DNA from: a virus
IMG/VR virus record: IMGVR_UViG_3300025162_000016
Span: 126,001-190,000 of that record
DNA length: 64,000 nt
Direction: 5' to 3' (one strand)
In this document: piece by piece, positions 48,209 through 57,225 of the stretch
Layout: every line of letters starts with the position of its first letter
How positions within the stretch are numbered: position 1 is the stretch's first letter
Translations under genes and position numbers: made by a program
The notes under the pieces: generated by a model
Seen by the model: only the letters and a program-made list of their open reading frames with translations
Told to the model about the DNA's origin: nothing
Database searches by the model: none

Positions 48209-51200
48209 ATGGAAACTCTAAAATTACAGCCACATATAGAAAAGATATTACAAGAACGGTATTATTTAAAATCCGAAAGTTCCTGGAGTCAAATGACAGA
48301 AAGGTTATCTGTTTTAGATTCTAAAATGCACGAATATATTCTCAATAGAGTTTTTATACCTAGTACTCCGACATTGATGAATCTTAATACCAAGGGAGAA
48401 AGAAATGGGACTTTGTCTTCATGTTTTATTTTGGATATTGAAGATAGCATTGAAGACATTATGAATTCCATGAAGGATACCGCTTTTGTTACAAAAGCGG
48501 CTGGAGGAGTGGGGTTTAATTTTTCAAAACTAAGAGGATCGAATGAAAATGTAAAAACCATCAGTGCTAATTCGGGGGGAGTGATGGCATTCATTCAAAT
48601 ATTCGATTCTGTATTAGATGGAATTAGACAGGGTGGTAAACGTAGAGGAGCAGGTATGTCGATGCTTTCCTGTGTTTCTGGAGAAACTTTAATTTCAACA
48701 TTAAATGGAAAAATCAAAATAAAAGATTTGGTTGGTAAATTTCCAATTGTGTATTGTACGGATTTGAAAGGAAATATAAAAATACAAAAATCCAATAAAG
48801 TGTGGAAAACCGGAAAACTAAAAACCATTAAAATTAAATTTGATAATGATTCCCATTTACAATGTACTCCAGATCATAAAATATTATTATCAAATTATAC
48901 ATATAAAAATGCTGGGGATTTAGTATTGGGAGATAGTGTTTCTGTTTTACATAAACGAATATATTTTAGAAAGGGACAACAAAAAAATAGAGCTGAATAT
49001 GTTTTAGACATAACAAAAGGAAATTCAATTAAAGAACATATTGCGGTGTCGGAATATAAATATGGGAATATTTCGAATACTATTTTAAATGATAATAATG
49101 GATTCGATGATGACTCTGAAATAATTCATCATATAGATGGAAATTCTTTAAATAATGATCCTGATAATTTAGAAAAAATGACATATAAAGGAAGAGAGAA
49201 TTTAGCAAAAATCAAAAAAGGAAAAACGTGGGAAGAATTTTATGGTATAGAAAAATCCGAAGAAATAAAAAACAAATTAAGAGAAAAAAGAAAAAATCAA
49301 ATAGTTAGGAATGCTGGTTTTTTGGGTGAAGATTATAAAAGACATTATAAAGATGGATTTAAAAATCAATTTTCTAATCATAAAGTTATTTGTATTGAAG
49401 AAGGAGATGAAATAGATGTATATGATATTTCTGTTCCGGAATACAATAATTTTGTAGCAAATGATGTTTTTGTCCATAATTGTTACCATCCCGATATTCT
49501 TCAATTTATTGATGCGAAAGTTGAGGATACTACCAAATATACCCGAAGCAATTTTTCTGTATGGGTAGATTCTGCTTTTTACAAGGTATTAAAACAAAGT
49601 CCCAACAAGGTGTTTAAAGTTCGGAATGTAGTAGATGGTCAAGAAAATGAATTAAAAGATAATTCTGGGCAACTATATACTTATAAAATGTTATGGGATA
49701 AAATTATTCATAATGCTTGGAAAAGAGCCGAGCCCGGTATTTTTAATGGAGAAATTGCGGCGGATCGTTGTACTTGTAAACACATTACTCGTAATATTTT
49801 TTCAAATCCCTGCTGTTTTGCTTCTAGTAAATCCTTATATGTAAAAACCTCAAATGGAATTAAAGAAATCAAAGAGATAACCTCTAAAGATAAAATACTT
49901 CTGCCCGATGGAGAGTTTACTGACACCTGTGGTTACTTTAATGCAGGGGTTGCAGAGGTTTATGCGGTTGCGTTTTCAACAGGAGAAATTTTTTATATCA
50001 CTCATAATCATAAGTTGGTTACGTCCATTGATAACGGCATTTATGAACTTAAAGAATTGCGTTTCCTTAAAGAAGGCGATTATGTTTTACTAGATGATGG
50101 GCAGAAAGTAAAAATAGATTCTATTCGTTTATATTCAACTGAGAATGTGGGGTGTATTACAGTTCCGGGAGTCGGATTTTTTATTACCGAAAGCGGTATT
50201 CTAAGTGGAAATTCGGAATATGTACATATTCCATATACTTCGTGTAATTTAGCATCTTTTAATCTTCATAAATTTATTAAAGATAACGAATTTGATTGGA
50301 AATCATTTGAAGTTGCCGTTGATGAATCAGTAGTGTATATGAATGGGGTTATTGATAACAATCGATATCCTATTGAAAAAATTAGAAAAGAAACTTTGAA
50401 TGTTAGACCAATCGGGTTAGGTATTATGGGATTTGCTCATTTATTATATGAATTGAGAATTCCCTTTGATTCACTTGCTGCCGCTAATTTGGCGGAAAAA
50501 ATTTGTAGGTTTCAAACATTAGTTGCTATGCGTAAAAGCGTGGAAATGGCGAAAGAATATAAGAAAAAGTATCCATATTTTGATTATGATATTTTTATGG
50601 ATGCTAGCAAACGATTCTTCGTCGAAAAAGAATTCATGGGAATTAGTGTTGAAAAATTAGCATCTGATATCAAAAAATACGGTATTTATAATAGTTGTCT
50701 TACTTCTATTGCTCCAACCGGATGTATTGAAGAAAATACACGAATTATTACAAATGCAGGACTTATAAAAATAAAAGACATTGTTGCGGAACATCCGAGA
50801 GAAAAGGAATTTAATTATAATGTTCCCGAAATGTTAGTGGCGAGTGAAGATGCCGAAAATAAACTATCTGCATTTTTTAATAATGGTGAAACCAACGGAT
50901 ATTCTATACGATTAGAAGATGGAAGACGGATTAAAACATCTTCTACTCATAGAATTCGAATTTTAAAAGATGGAAAATATTCGTGGGAATTCTCTCCTGA
51001 TATTAAGGTCGGAGATATTGTTGTTTTATCGCAAAATAGTTCGACGGAAACCAGTGAGGAACTGGAACTTGATTGTTCTAATGCGAGTAATCATTTCAAT
51101 TCTTCTGATAATATTCTCCCATCTAAATTAAACGAAAAATTTGCGGAATGGATGGGCATATTCACTGGAGATGGGAGCACGAAATTTAGATCTGAAAATG

Positions 51201-54200
51201 GGAAGATAGATGGAATCAGGTTTCCCGCAGATAGTAAGGATTATGATTTTGCCCTTTATATACAGACATTGACAAAAAATTTGTTTGGTATAGATTCTTA
51301 TATTTCCAAGGCAAAAAATAAAAATATGTATGAAATTTCCATTCATTCGATAAATATTGGAAATTTTTTAGTTAAAAATGGGTTGGCAAAAAAGGATAAT
51401 ATTTCGAGTGTGAAGGAAAAGTCCGATCATATATATCATGTTCCAGAACTTATTTTCAGATCTCCGAAGAAAGTTATTTGTGCATATTTACGGGGATTGT
51501 TTGAAACTGATGGTAGTATTTCAAACGGATCTATTACTTTTTCTTCCAAGTTTGAACATATAACACTTGAAGTCCAGGAACTTTTAACATATCTCGGCAT
51601 TCGTTCGAGTATTCGCAAATTGATAAAAGGCACGGGAGGATTTAATGATGTAATGTTTTCCCTTAGAATTGATTATAAAGCCAGTAATTTGGCATTTAGA
51701 GATAAAATAGGATTTTTAAGCGATAGAAAAAAGAAATTGTTAGCGGATTTTAAGTATACCATCGATTTCGAAAAAATTTATCTGACTTATGATGAATCTA
51801 TAAGATGTCGTTCGGAAATTAAAACTAAATTATCGTCTAAACATTCGTTGTATCAGAAATTCAATGGCAATATTTGTAGAAATCATTGCAATGATTTGGT
51901 TTGGTTTAATCGGGATATTCTGAATGAAGCACTTGAATATGTCAATTTGGATTTTCCTTTCGAATTGCATAAAATGTTTCATCTTAAAGTTGCGGATGTC
52001 GTTAGAGAAAAAATTAAAACCTTTGACATTGAAATAAATAATGAGGATCATACATATTTAACTTCGAATGGAATTATTAATCATAATACAATCTCCTATA
52101 TTGCTGATTGTTCTAGCAGCGGTGAACCAGTATTTGGTCTTGTTTTTACTCGTAAGATTGAAAAGGAAAATAAAACATATGAAAAGGTTTATTTAGTAGA
52201 TCCTGTTTTTAAGAAGTTTGTTGAAACTAATTATAAAGAAAATTCTGAGAAGATTTATGATTATGTATCCGATCATGCTGGGAGTTGTCAAGGATGTGAA
52301 TATCTTACAAAAACAGAACAAAATGTATTCAAAGTAGCGGGAGATATTACCCCAGAATGGCACCTTAAAGTTTTGGCAGCGATGGCGAATAATATTTCTC
52401 TTTCAGTTAGTAAATGTGTTGCTAAAGGAACCAAAATTTTAACAAATAAAGGAATAATAAATATAGAAGATTTAGGAGTTGCTAGGGGTGATGATAAGTT
52501 TGATCGTTCATTAGATGTGAAGGTAAAAGATATGAACGGAGATTGGAAACAAGTTACCAAACATTATTCTGGGGGAATTAAACCAACAAAAATAATACGA
52601 TTTAATAATGGAAATATAATCGAATTTGCTAATACACATAAACTATTAACAAATGATGGATGGACACCTGTTGATAACTTAAATGTTAATGATTATGTGT
52701 ATTGTAGATCATCTAAATATGAAACTAATAATGAAGGACATTTACCGATATCAACGGATTTTGAGGATAACACGAATAGTAATTTAATTTTTCTTCCAAT
52801 TAAAATGGACAGTGATTTGGCGTTATTTCTGGGAATGATAGCATCCGATGGACATTTAGTGGAAATTACGGGGAATGTCGGAATAACAACGGCGGATGAT
52901 GAGGTGGAAAAAGTTTTTTCTGAATTGTGTAAAAAAATATTTAAAGTAAAAATGGTAAATGTTCAATATGATAAGAGAACTAAAAATACTCGTTCCGTTT
53001 ATATAACATCACGGAAATTGTGTCGATATATCGTTAACTTATTAGATGGACATAATTGTATTAGTAAAAAGGTTCCTAGTCAAATAATAAACGGGTCGGA
53101 GTTGGAAAAAATAAGTTTCATAAACGGATTAACATTGGATGGATATATTGCTGGAAACAAATTGATGGTATACCAAGGATATTCTAAACATTTGGTAGAT
53201 TCTGTGTTTCAGATGTGTTGCGAACTTGGGTTAAAACCACGAAAATCGGATGCATTTGTTAAAACTGGAAGGTTATCTAATTGGACATACGGGGTTGATG
53301 TTGATTATCATTGCTTTAAACCAATTGAATTGCATAAAAACAAAATATTGGAATATTCCAATATTATACCCGTCCCGGAAAAATTAAAAAAATTATCTTA
53401 TAAGAATTTAGATAGAAAATATTATGGTTCACTTCGAACGTTGAGACGTAATAAATATAGGAGTATGAGAAGTAATAATTCTTTATTGGAATTATGTGAT
53501 TGGGATAAGAATTTATATTTGTTAAAAATTGTATCGATAGAAAATTCCTCAAATGAGGTATATGACATTGAGGTAGAGGATACTCACAATTATTTAATAG
53601 ATAATATTATATCTCACAATACAATAAATTTGCCTAAAGATTGTGAAGAAGAAGAAATTTCAAATGTTTTTATTAAAGCTCATGAATTGGGAGTTATTGG
53701 AGTCACTGTATATAGAGATGGCAGTCGAGAAGGTGTTTTAGTGCATAAGGAAGAATTAAAGGCGGAGACATATGTCCAACGTCATGATGCCCCAAAACGT
53801 CCGGAATTGCTTCCTTGTGATATTCATGAAATGGCGGTAGTTATTAATGGTAAAAAAGAACGTTTTGTTGCGTTAGTAGGCAAGTTGGCGGGAACGGTAT
53901 ATGAAATTTTTGTAACCAAAGACATTGAAAATAAGTTAGATTTTGAGAAACACAAGACCGGGTTTATTAAAAAAGTTAATAAAGGAAAATACGATTTATT
54001 AACTGTTAATGGTGAAGAAAAAATTTGTTTAGAAGATATAGGAATCATTTTTGGTGGCCAAATGGGAACGCTTTCACGGTTGGTTTCAATGAGTTTAAGG
54101 CATGGTACTCCATTACAAATAGTAGCCGATCAGTTATCAAAAGAAAATAGTGTTGGTTTTCTTGATTTTGAACGGTGTGTTGCTAGAGTATTAAAACATT

Positions 54201-54325
54201 ATATCAAAGAGGGAGAAAAAGTCATAACATCTGAAGTATGTCAACAATGTGGATCTAAATTGATTTATATAGAAGGTTGTAAGACATGTTCCAACAAAGA
54301 ATGCGGCTGGAGTAAATGTAATTAA
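48209..54325 (+). CDS. nrdJ: Class II (B12-dependent) ribonucleotide reductase with four inteins
   Basis: The 2038-residue precursor reduces to about 778 residues after removing four inteins, a normal NrdJ size. Extein landmarks include FIPSTPTLMNLNTKGERNG, LSSCFILDIEDSIEDI, AAGGVGFNFSKLRG, SCNLASFNL, SIAPTG-TISYIAD and SVSK-TINLPKD. A C-terminal TSCPD-like region (GGQMGTLSRLVSMSLRHGTP) and a Cys ribbon (CQQCG...CKTCSNKECGWSKC) follow. These match adenosylcobalamin-dependent enzymes, which need no oxygen and no second subunit. The enzyme makes deoxynucleotides for phage replication. Inteins start at 48671, 49814, 50723 and 52415, each in a conserved active-site block. It is followed by an IS607 element. 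The class call is from motifs; the splice junctions are clear. Confidence 0.92.
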   Translation: METLKLQPHIEKILQERYYLKSESSWSQMTERLSVLDSKMHEYILNRVFIPSTPTLMNLNTKGERNGTLSSCFILDIEDSIEDIMNSMKDTAFVTKAAGGVGFNFSKLRGSNENVKTISANSGGVMAFIQIFDSVLDGIRQGGKRRGAGMSMLSCVSGETLISTLNGKIKIKDLVGKFPIVYCTDLKGNIKIQKSNKVWKTGKLKTIKIKFDNDSHLQCTPDHKILLSNYTYKNAGDLVLGDSVSVLHKRIYFRKGQQKNRAEYVLDITKGNSIKEHIAVSEYKYGNISNTILNDNNGFDDDSEIIHHIDGNSLNNDPDNLEKMTYKGRENLAKIKKGKTWEEFYGIEKSEEIKNKLREKRKNQIVRNAGFLGEDYKRHYKDGFKNQFSNHKVICIEEGDEIDVYDISVPEYNNFVANDVFVHNCYHPDILQFIDAKVEDTTKYTRSNFSVWVDSAFYKVLKQSPNKVFKVRNVVDGQENELKDNSGQLYTYKMLWDKIIHNAWKRAEPGIFNGEIAADRCTCKHITRNIFSNPCCFASSKSLYVKTSNGIKEIKEITSKDKILLPDGEFTDTCGYFNAGVAEVYAVAFSTGEIFYITHNHKLVTSIDNGIYELKELRFLKEGDYVLLDDGQKVKIDSIRLYSTENVGCITVPGVGFFITESGILSGNSEYVHIPYTSCNLASFNLHKFIKDNEFDWKSFEVAVDESVVYMNGVIDNNRYPIEKIRKETLNVRPIGLGIMGFAHLLYELRIPFDSLAAANLAEKICRFQTLVAMRKSVEMAKEYKKKYPYFDYDIFMDASKRFFVEKEFMGISVEKLASDIKKYGIYNSCLTSIAPTGCIEENTRIITNAGLIKIKDIVAEHPREKEFNYNVPEMLVASEDAENKLSAFFNNGETNGYSIRLEDGRRIKTSSTHRIRILKDGKYSWEFSPDIKVGDIVVLSQNSSTETSEELELDCSNASNHFNSSDNILPSKLNEKFAEWMGIFTGDGSTKFRSENGKIDGIRFPADSKDYDFALYIQTLTKNLFGIDSYISKAKNKNMYEISIHSINIGNFLVKNGLAKKDNISSVKEKSDHIYHVPELIFRSPKKVICAYLRGLFETDGSISNGSITFSSKFEHITLEVQELLTYLGIRSSIRKLIKGTGGFNDVMFSLRIDYKASNLAFRDKIGFLSDRKKKLLADFKYTIDFEKIYLTYDESIRCRSEIKTKLSSKHSLYQKFNGNICRNHCNDLVWFNRDILNEALEYVNLDFPFELHKMFHLKVADVVREKIKTFDIEINNEDHTYLTSNGIINHNTISYIADCSSSGEPVFGLVFTRKIEKENKTYEKVYLVDPVFKKFVETNYKENSEKIYDYVSDHAGSCQGCEYLTKTEQNVFKVAGDITPEWHLKVLAAMANNISLSVSKCVAKGTKILTNKGIINIEDLGVARGDDKFDRSLDVKVKDMNGDWKQVTKHYSGGIKPTKIIRFNNGNIIEFANTHKLLTNDGWTPVDNLNVNDYVYCRSSKYETNNEGHLPISTDFEDNTNSNLIFLPIKMDSDLALFLGMIASDGHLVEITGNVGITTADDEVEKVFSELCKKIFKVKMVNVQYDKRTKNTRSVYITSRKLCRYIVNLLDGHNCISKKVPSQIINGSELEKISFINGLTLDGYIAGNKLMVYQGYSKHLVDSVFQMCCELGLKPRKSDAFVKTGRLSNWTYGVDVDYHCFKPIELHKNKILEYSNIIPVPEKLKKLSYKNLDRKYYGSLRTLRRNKYRSMRSNNSLLELCDWDKNLYLLKIVSIENSSNEVYDIEVEDTHNYLIDNIISHNTINLPKDCEEEEISNVFIKAHELGVIGVTVYRDGSREGVLVHKEELKAETYVQRHDAPKRPELLPCDIHEMAVVINGKKERFVALVGKLAGTVYEIFVTKDIENKLDFEKHKTGFIKKVNKGKYDLLTVNGEEKICLEDIGIIFGGQMGTLSRLVSMSLRHGTPLQIVADQLSKENSVGFLDFERCVARVLKHYIKEGEKVITSEVCQQCGSKLIYIEGCKTCSNKECGWSKCN
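48671..49480 (+). other. RNR intein 1 with HNH-type homing endonuclease (270 aa)
   Basis: It begins Cys1 (CVSGETLIST), has block B CTPDHKIL, and carries an HNH-like segment HHIDGNSLNNDPDNLEKMT. It ends FVHN before Cys+1 (CYHPDILQF). Insertion follows GMSMLS in the extein. Confidence 0.9.
49814..50212 (+). other. RNR intein 2, mini-intein (133 aa)
   Basis: It begins Cys1 (CFASSKSLYV) right after the extein NPC block, has THNHKL as block B, and ends ILSGN before Ser+1. The penultimate residue is Gly instead of the usual His. No endonuclease domain is present. Confidence 0.85.
50723..52087 (+). other. RNR intein 3 with LAGLIDADG endonuclease (455 aa)
   Basis: It begins Cys1 (CIEENTRIIT) after SIAPTG and ends IINHN before Thr+1. 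Two dodecapeptide motifs are visible: FAEWMGIFTGDGS and AYLRGLFETDGS. Both keep the catalytic acidic residue, so the homing enzyme looks intact. Confidence 0.9.
52415..53620 (+). other. RNR intein 4 with LAGLIDADG endonuclease (402 aa)
   Basis: It begins Cys1 (CVAKGTKILT) after SLSVSK and ends IISHN before Thr+1 (TINLPKD). LAGLIDADG-type motifs are LALFLGMIASDGH and ISFINGLTLDGY. Confidence 0.9.
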
Positions 54326-54450
54326 TTGTTCATACAAATATTGTCTTACTTTTATACAGTTTGTAATATTGTGTAATTCATTGGTAGATTAAATTATACT
54401 TTTTTGTCATTTTTTATACGTTTTCATATTTGTAACATATATGTATATTC

Positions 54451-55047
54451 ATGATTAAATTGTCTAAATGGGCAAAACAATACGGTGTAACATATAAAAC
54501 TGCTTGGAAATGGTTCAAAGAAGGGAATTTTCCTGCCAAAACAAAACAGTTATCAACCGGAACTATATTAGTTTATGATGATGAAAATATCAAAGAGAAG
54601 GAAATTAAAACCGTAATTTATTGTAGAGTTTCAAATCACTCCAGAAAAGCAGAATTGGAATACCAAGTTCAACGATGTGAAGAGTTCTGTGTTAAAAACG
54701 GTTGGCAAATATCAAAAATATATAGAGAGATTGCCTCTGGTATGAATGATAAAAGAAAACAATTGTGGACAATGATTGATAGCAATCCAACCAGAATTGT
54801 TGTAGAGAATAAAGATAGATTGACTCGTTTTGGATTTAATTATATCGAGCAATTATCAAAGAAATTAGGAACAGAAATTATAGTAATTCATATGGATAAA
54901 GAAGATGATAAGGATTTGATAAAAGACTTGGTATCCATAATTTATTCTTTCTGTGCCAGATTGTACGGAATGAGAAAGGCGTATAATAAAACCAAGAAAA
55001 TCAAAGAAATTATAAATATGACCGATCAATTGGAAATTGTAAAATGA
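54451..55047 (+). CDS. tnpA: IS607-type serine recombinase TnpA
   Basis: The 198-residue protein has an N-terminal MerR-like helix-turn-helix (KWAKQYGVTYKTAWKWFKEG, residues 7-26) that binds element ends. A resolvase-type catalytic domain follows with nucleophile S61 in VIYCRVSNHS, an RxxE...YQ segment, ASGMNDKRKQLWTM, and the IVVENKDRLTRFGF block. It cuts both strands through a phospho-serine link and integrates with little target specificity. The last 4 bases overlap tnpB (ATGA), so translation is coupled. Full length for the family. Confidence 0.9.
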   Translation: MIKLSKWAKQYGVTYKTAWKWFKEGNFPAKTKQLSTGTILVYDDENIKEKEIKTVIYCRVSNHSRKAELEYQVQRCEEFCVKNGWQISKIYREIASGMNDKRKQLWTMIDSNPTRIVVENKDRLTRFGFNYIEQLSKKLGTEIIVIHMDKEDDKDLIKDLVSIIYSFCARLYGMRKAYNKTKKIKEIINMTDQLEIVK

Positions 55048-56345
55048 TCAAATCAAGTAAACATACAATTAAATTCTCGAACAATATAAAATTGGAGAAT
55101 TTAAACTTTATTCTTAAAGAATACCGAAGATGCTTACAGCATTTTATCGATTATTTGTGGATAACTCCTTACTCGTGGACCGATGACAAAAATATTATTC
55201 ACATGATGGATATTAAGAATAATAAGTATGATGCTCCTCAATTTGTTACGTCCAATATAATTAGTAATTCGGGATTAATTACAAATCTATCAGGAAGATT
55301 GCTCAAGTGTTGTATGACTCAGGCGATGGGAATGATTAAGGCATCGTTAGAAAAACAAAGAAAAAGAATTTATATTTTCAATAAGCATAAATTATCTGGA
55401 AAATCAAAGAAAAGTCTTAAATTATTAATCCGTAAAATTAAACAAAATATTCCACAAAAACCAAATGGTTATATTGCTAATATGGAATTAAATTCTATTT
55501 GTGCGGATTTTATGTTTACCCCGGAATCCAATGATTTTAATGGGTTTCTTCAGTTTAAATGTTTAACAACAAATAAAATCAAGATTAAAATTCCCGTAAA
55601 ATTTGACCGTCATTCTATTGGATTAATGAATAGAGGGAAGATGTTAAATTCATTTCTGGTTAAAAATAATTCAATTGATATTAGATGGGAGATTGATATC
55701 CCTAAATTGAGAGACGAAGGAAATATTATTGGATGTGATCAGGGATTGAAAACGGTGCTGACTTGTAGCAATGGAATTACAACATTATTGACTGATAATC
55801 ACGGACATTCATTAGATTCAATATTGAATACTGTGTTGAAAAAAACCCGTGGATCGAATGCATTTAAAAGAGCAAAGGATCATCAAGAAAATTTTGTTAA
55901 TTGGTCAATAAATCATTTGAATTTGGATAATATAAAGCAAATAAATTTAGAAGAAATCCGGAATATTGGATATAAAAATCGAACAAGTAAGAAACTTTCT
56001 CATTGGCAAAATACATTAATTAGAGACAAGATAGAGTCGGTGTGTGAAGATCGAGGAATTAGGTTAATTTATCAATCTTCAACTTATAGGTCTCAGAGAT
56101 GTAGTTGCTGTGGAAATGTTCGTAAATCGAATCGGAAAGGAAAAATTTATTCATGTAAACATTGTGGAAACACGATGGATGCTGATTTAAATGCAGCAAA
56201 AAACCACGAAATAAGTCTTCCCGAAATCCCGTATGATTTACGAAATCTAAATCTCAATAGAAAAGATGGGTTTATGTGGAGGGAAGATGGATTCTATGAT
56301 TTAGATGGTAGGAGTTTACAGTCCCTACTTCATAAAAAAGAATAA
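55044..56345 (+). CDS. tnpB: TnpB RNA-guided nuclease (IS607-associated)
   Basis: The 433-residue protein has a split RuvC domain with D232 (IIGCDQGLK), E303 (INLEEIRNI) and D381 (MDADLNAAKN). A zinc finger CSCCG...CKHCG lies between the last two. N-terminal WED-like and helical parts are basic. TnpB proteins cut DNA guided by an omega-RNA transcribed from the element's 3' end, helping the element persist at a site after excision. All catalytic residues are present, so it appears active. It starts inside the end of tnpA. Its guide would come from phage DNA just past the right end of the element. Confidence 0.9.
   Translation: MIKSSKHTIKFSNNIKLENLNFILKEYRRCLQHFIDYLWITPYSWTDDKNIIHMMDIKNNKYDAPQFVTSNIISNSGLITNLSGRLLKCCMTQAMGMIKASLEKQRKRIYIFNKHKLSGKSKKSLKLLIRKIKQNIPQKPNGYIANMELNSICADFMFTPESNDFNGFLQFKCLTTNKIKIKIPVKFDRHSIGLMNRGKMLNSFLVKNNSIDIRWEIDIPKLRDEGNIIGCDQGLKTVLTCSNGITTLLTDNHGHSLDSILNTVLKKTRGSNAFKRAKDHQENFVNWSINHLNLDNIKQINLEEIRNIGYKNRTSKKLSHWQNTLIRDKIESVCEDRGIRLIYQSSTYRSQRCSCCGNVRKSNRKGKIYSCKHCGNTMDADLNAAKNHEISLPEIPYDLRNLNLNRKDGFMWREDGFYDLDGRSLQSLLHKKE
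56308..56328 (+). ncRNA. Hairpin near tnpB 3' end, possible omega-RNA part
   Basis: GTAGG (56308-56312) pairs with CCTAC (56324-56328) within the last codons of tnpB. Omega-RNAs of TnpB elements overlap the tnpB 3' end and finish at the element boundary, so this hairpin is a candidate structural element. The RNA limits cannot be read. Confidence 0.3.
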
Positions 56346-56373
56346 AATGTCATGTTTTTTATTCAACTGTACA

Positions 56374-56381
56374 TATTTATA
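56374..56381 (+). promoter_or_regulatory. TATTTATA motif before the 56442 gene
   Basis: The octamer lies 60 bases before the ATG at 56442 and 23 bases before a nine-codon frame at 56405 that ends in the ribosome site of the next gene. AGAGGTG (56427-56433) is a good ribosome site, 8 bases before ATG 56442. Confidence 0.4.
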
Positions 56382-56441
56382 ATCACCCATCATATTATGT
56401 AACGATGGATCAAAATTACCCAGTAAAGAGGTGAATTGTGT

Positions 56442-57182
56442 ATGGCGATCAGAAAAAAACAACGAATTATTGATATGATGAACGATTCCCAGTTGGAACC
56501 TCGGGTTGTGCGACTCGAAACCGGACTTGATATTCTAACGAAGAATGTCAATGATATTGCTATTTCCATGCGAGAAAATGCAATAAATCTAGATAATAAA
56601 ATGGGGGAGTTGACGATTGCCATTACTACCGCCCAAGCTCCCAAAAAAACCGATTGGTCTTTGTTTGTTAGCATAGGTTTTTTTATTATGGCTCTTGCAT
56701 CTGCGGTTTTTTGGCCACTCAATCAACAAACTCAAAATAATAAAGAAACTATTGCCCAAGCCAATAATTCGATGGTTGAGCATATCAAGCTAGACATGCA
56801 TCCGGTTGGATTAGCATTGGTTAATCGGCTTGAAATGCAGATAAAAGAACATATTTCAACTAATGAACGGGAATTAAAAACTCATGTAGATCGAGATATT
56901 CTGGAAGCTGGCGAAACTCGAAAACATTTTCATGAAGAATTGGGATTTGTGCAATCGCTTATAGAAGCTAAAGTTGCAATGTTGGGAGTTGAATTGAAAG
57001 GGATTCAATCAAAAAATGAGTTATATTTCGATATGCTGGCTGGAAAACTCCTAAATCTTGAAGGCATAAGAACAAAGATAAATGATAGAGAATATGATGA
57101 ACTTATGCTATGGAAACAGAGATTAATTGGGGTCAATGTGCCAACTACGGGGAGTCCACTGCTTCCAAAAAGTAAAGAATAA
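56442..57182 (+). CDS. Membrane-anchored coiled-coil protein, unknown
   Basis: Start chosen at ATG 56442 because AGAGGTG stands 8 bases upstream; a TTG at 56436 would add two residues. The 246-residue protein has a helical N-terminal part (RVVRLETGLDILTKNVNDIA) and one transmembrane segment (WSLFVSIGFFIMALASAVFW, about 71-90). A long C-terminal coiled coil of about 150 residues follows (EHIKLDMHP, then EEIGF-like heptads, ending MLWKQRLIG). The layout suits an envelope or lysis-related protein, or a membrane tether for replication. No signal peptide or enzyme motif. Function not recognised. Confidence 0.6.
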   Translation: MAIRKKQRIIDMMNDSQLEPRVVRLETGLDILTKNVNDIAISMRENAINLDNKMGELTIAITTAQAPKKTDWSLFVSIGFFIMALASAVFWPLNQQTQNNKETIAQANNSMVEHIKLDMHPVGLALVNRLEMQIKEHISTNERELKTHVDRDILEAGETRKHFHEELGFVQSLIEAKVAMLGVELKGIQSKNELYFDMLAGKLLNLEGIRTKINDREYDELMLWKQRLIGVNVPTTGSPLLPKSKE

Positions 57183-57209
57183 TATTACTATTTTAGGGAA
57201 ATGAAGTGA

Positions 57210-57217
57210 TATTTATA
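57210..57217 (+). promoter_or_regulatory. TATTTATA motif before the 57226 gene
   Basis: The octamer ends 8 bases before the ATG; the surrounding TGATATTTATAG is identical to that before the 19602 gene. Confidence 0.5.
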
Positions 57218-57225
57218 GTTATAAT

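Larger units (their letters stand above)
54451..56345 (+). mobile_element. IS607-family element (serine recombinase + TnpB)
   Basis: The two overlapping genes tnpA and tnpB in this order, with a MerR-HTH/serine-recombinase TnpA, define the IS607 type. Exact ends cannot be set because IS607 elements lack inverted repeats and long target duplications; they lie within 54326-54450 and about 56346-56400. Both genes look intact, with catalytic residues present. It sits between the ribonucleotide reductase and a membrane-protein gene and breaks neither. Confidence 0.88.
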
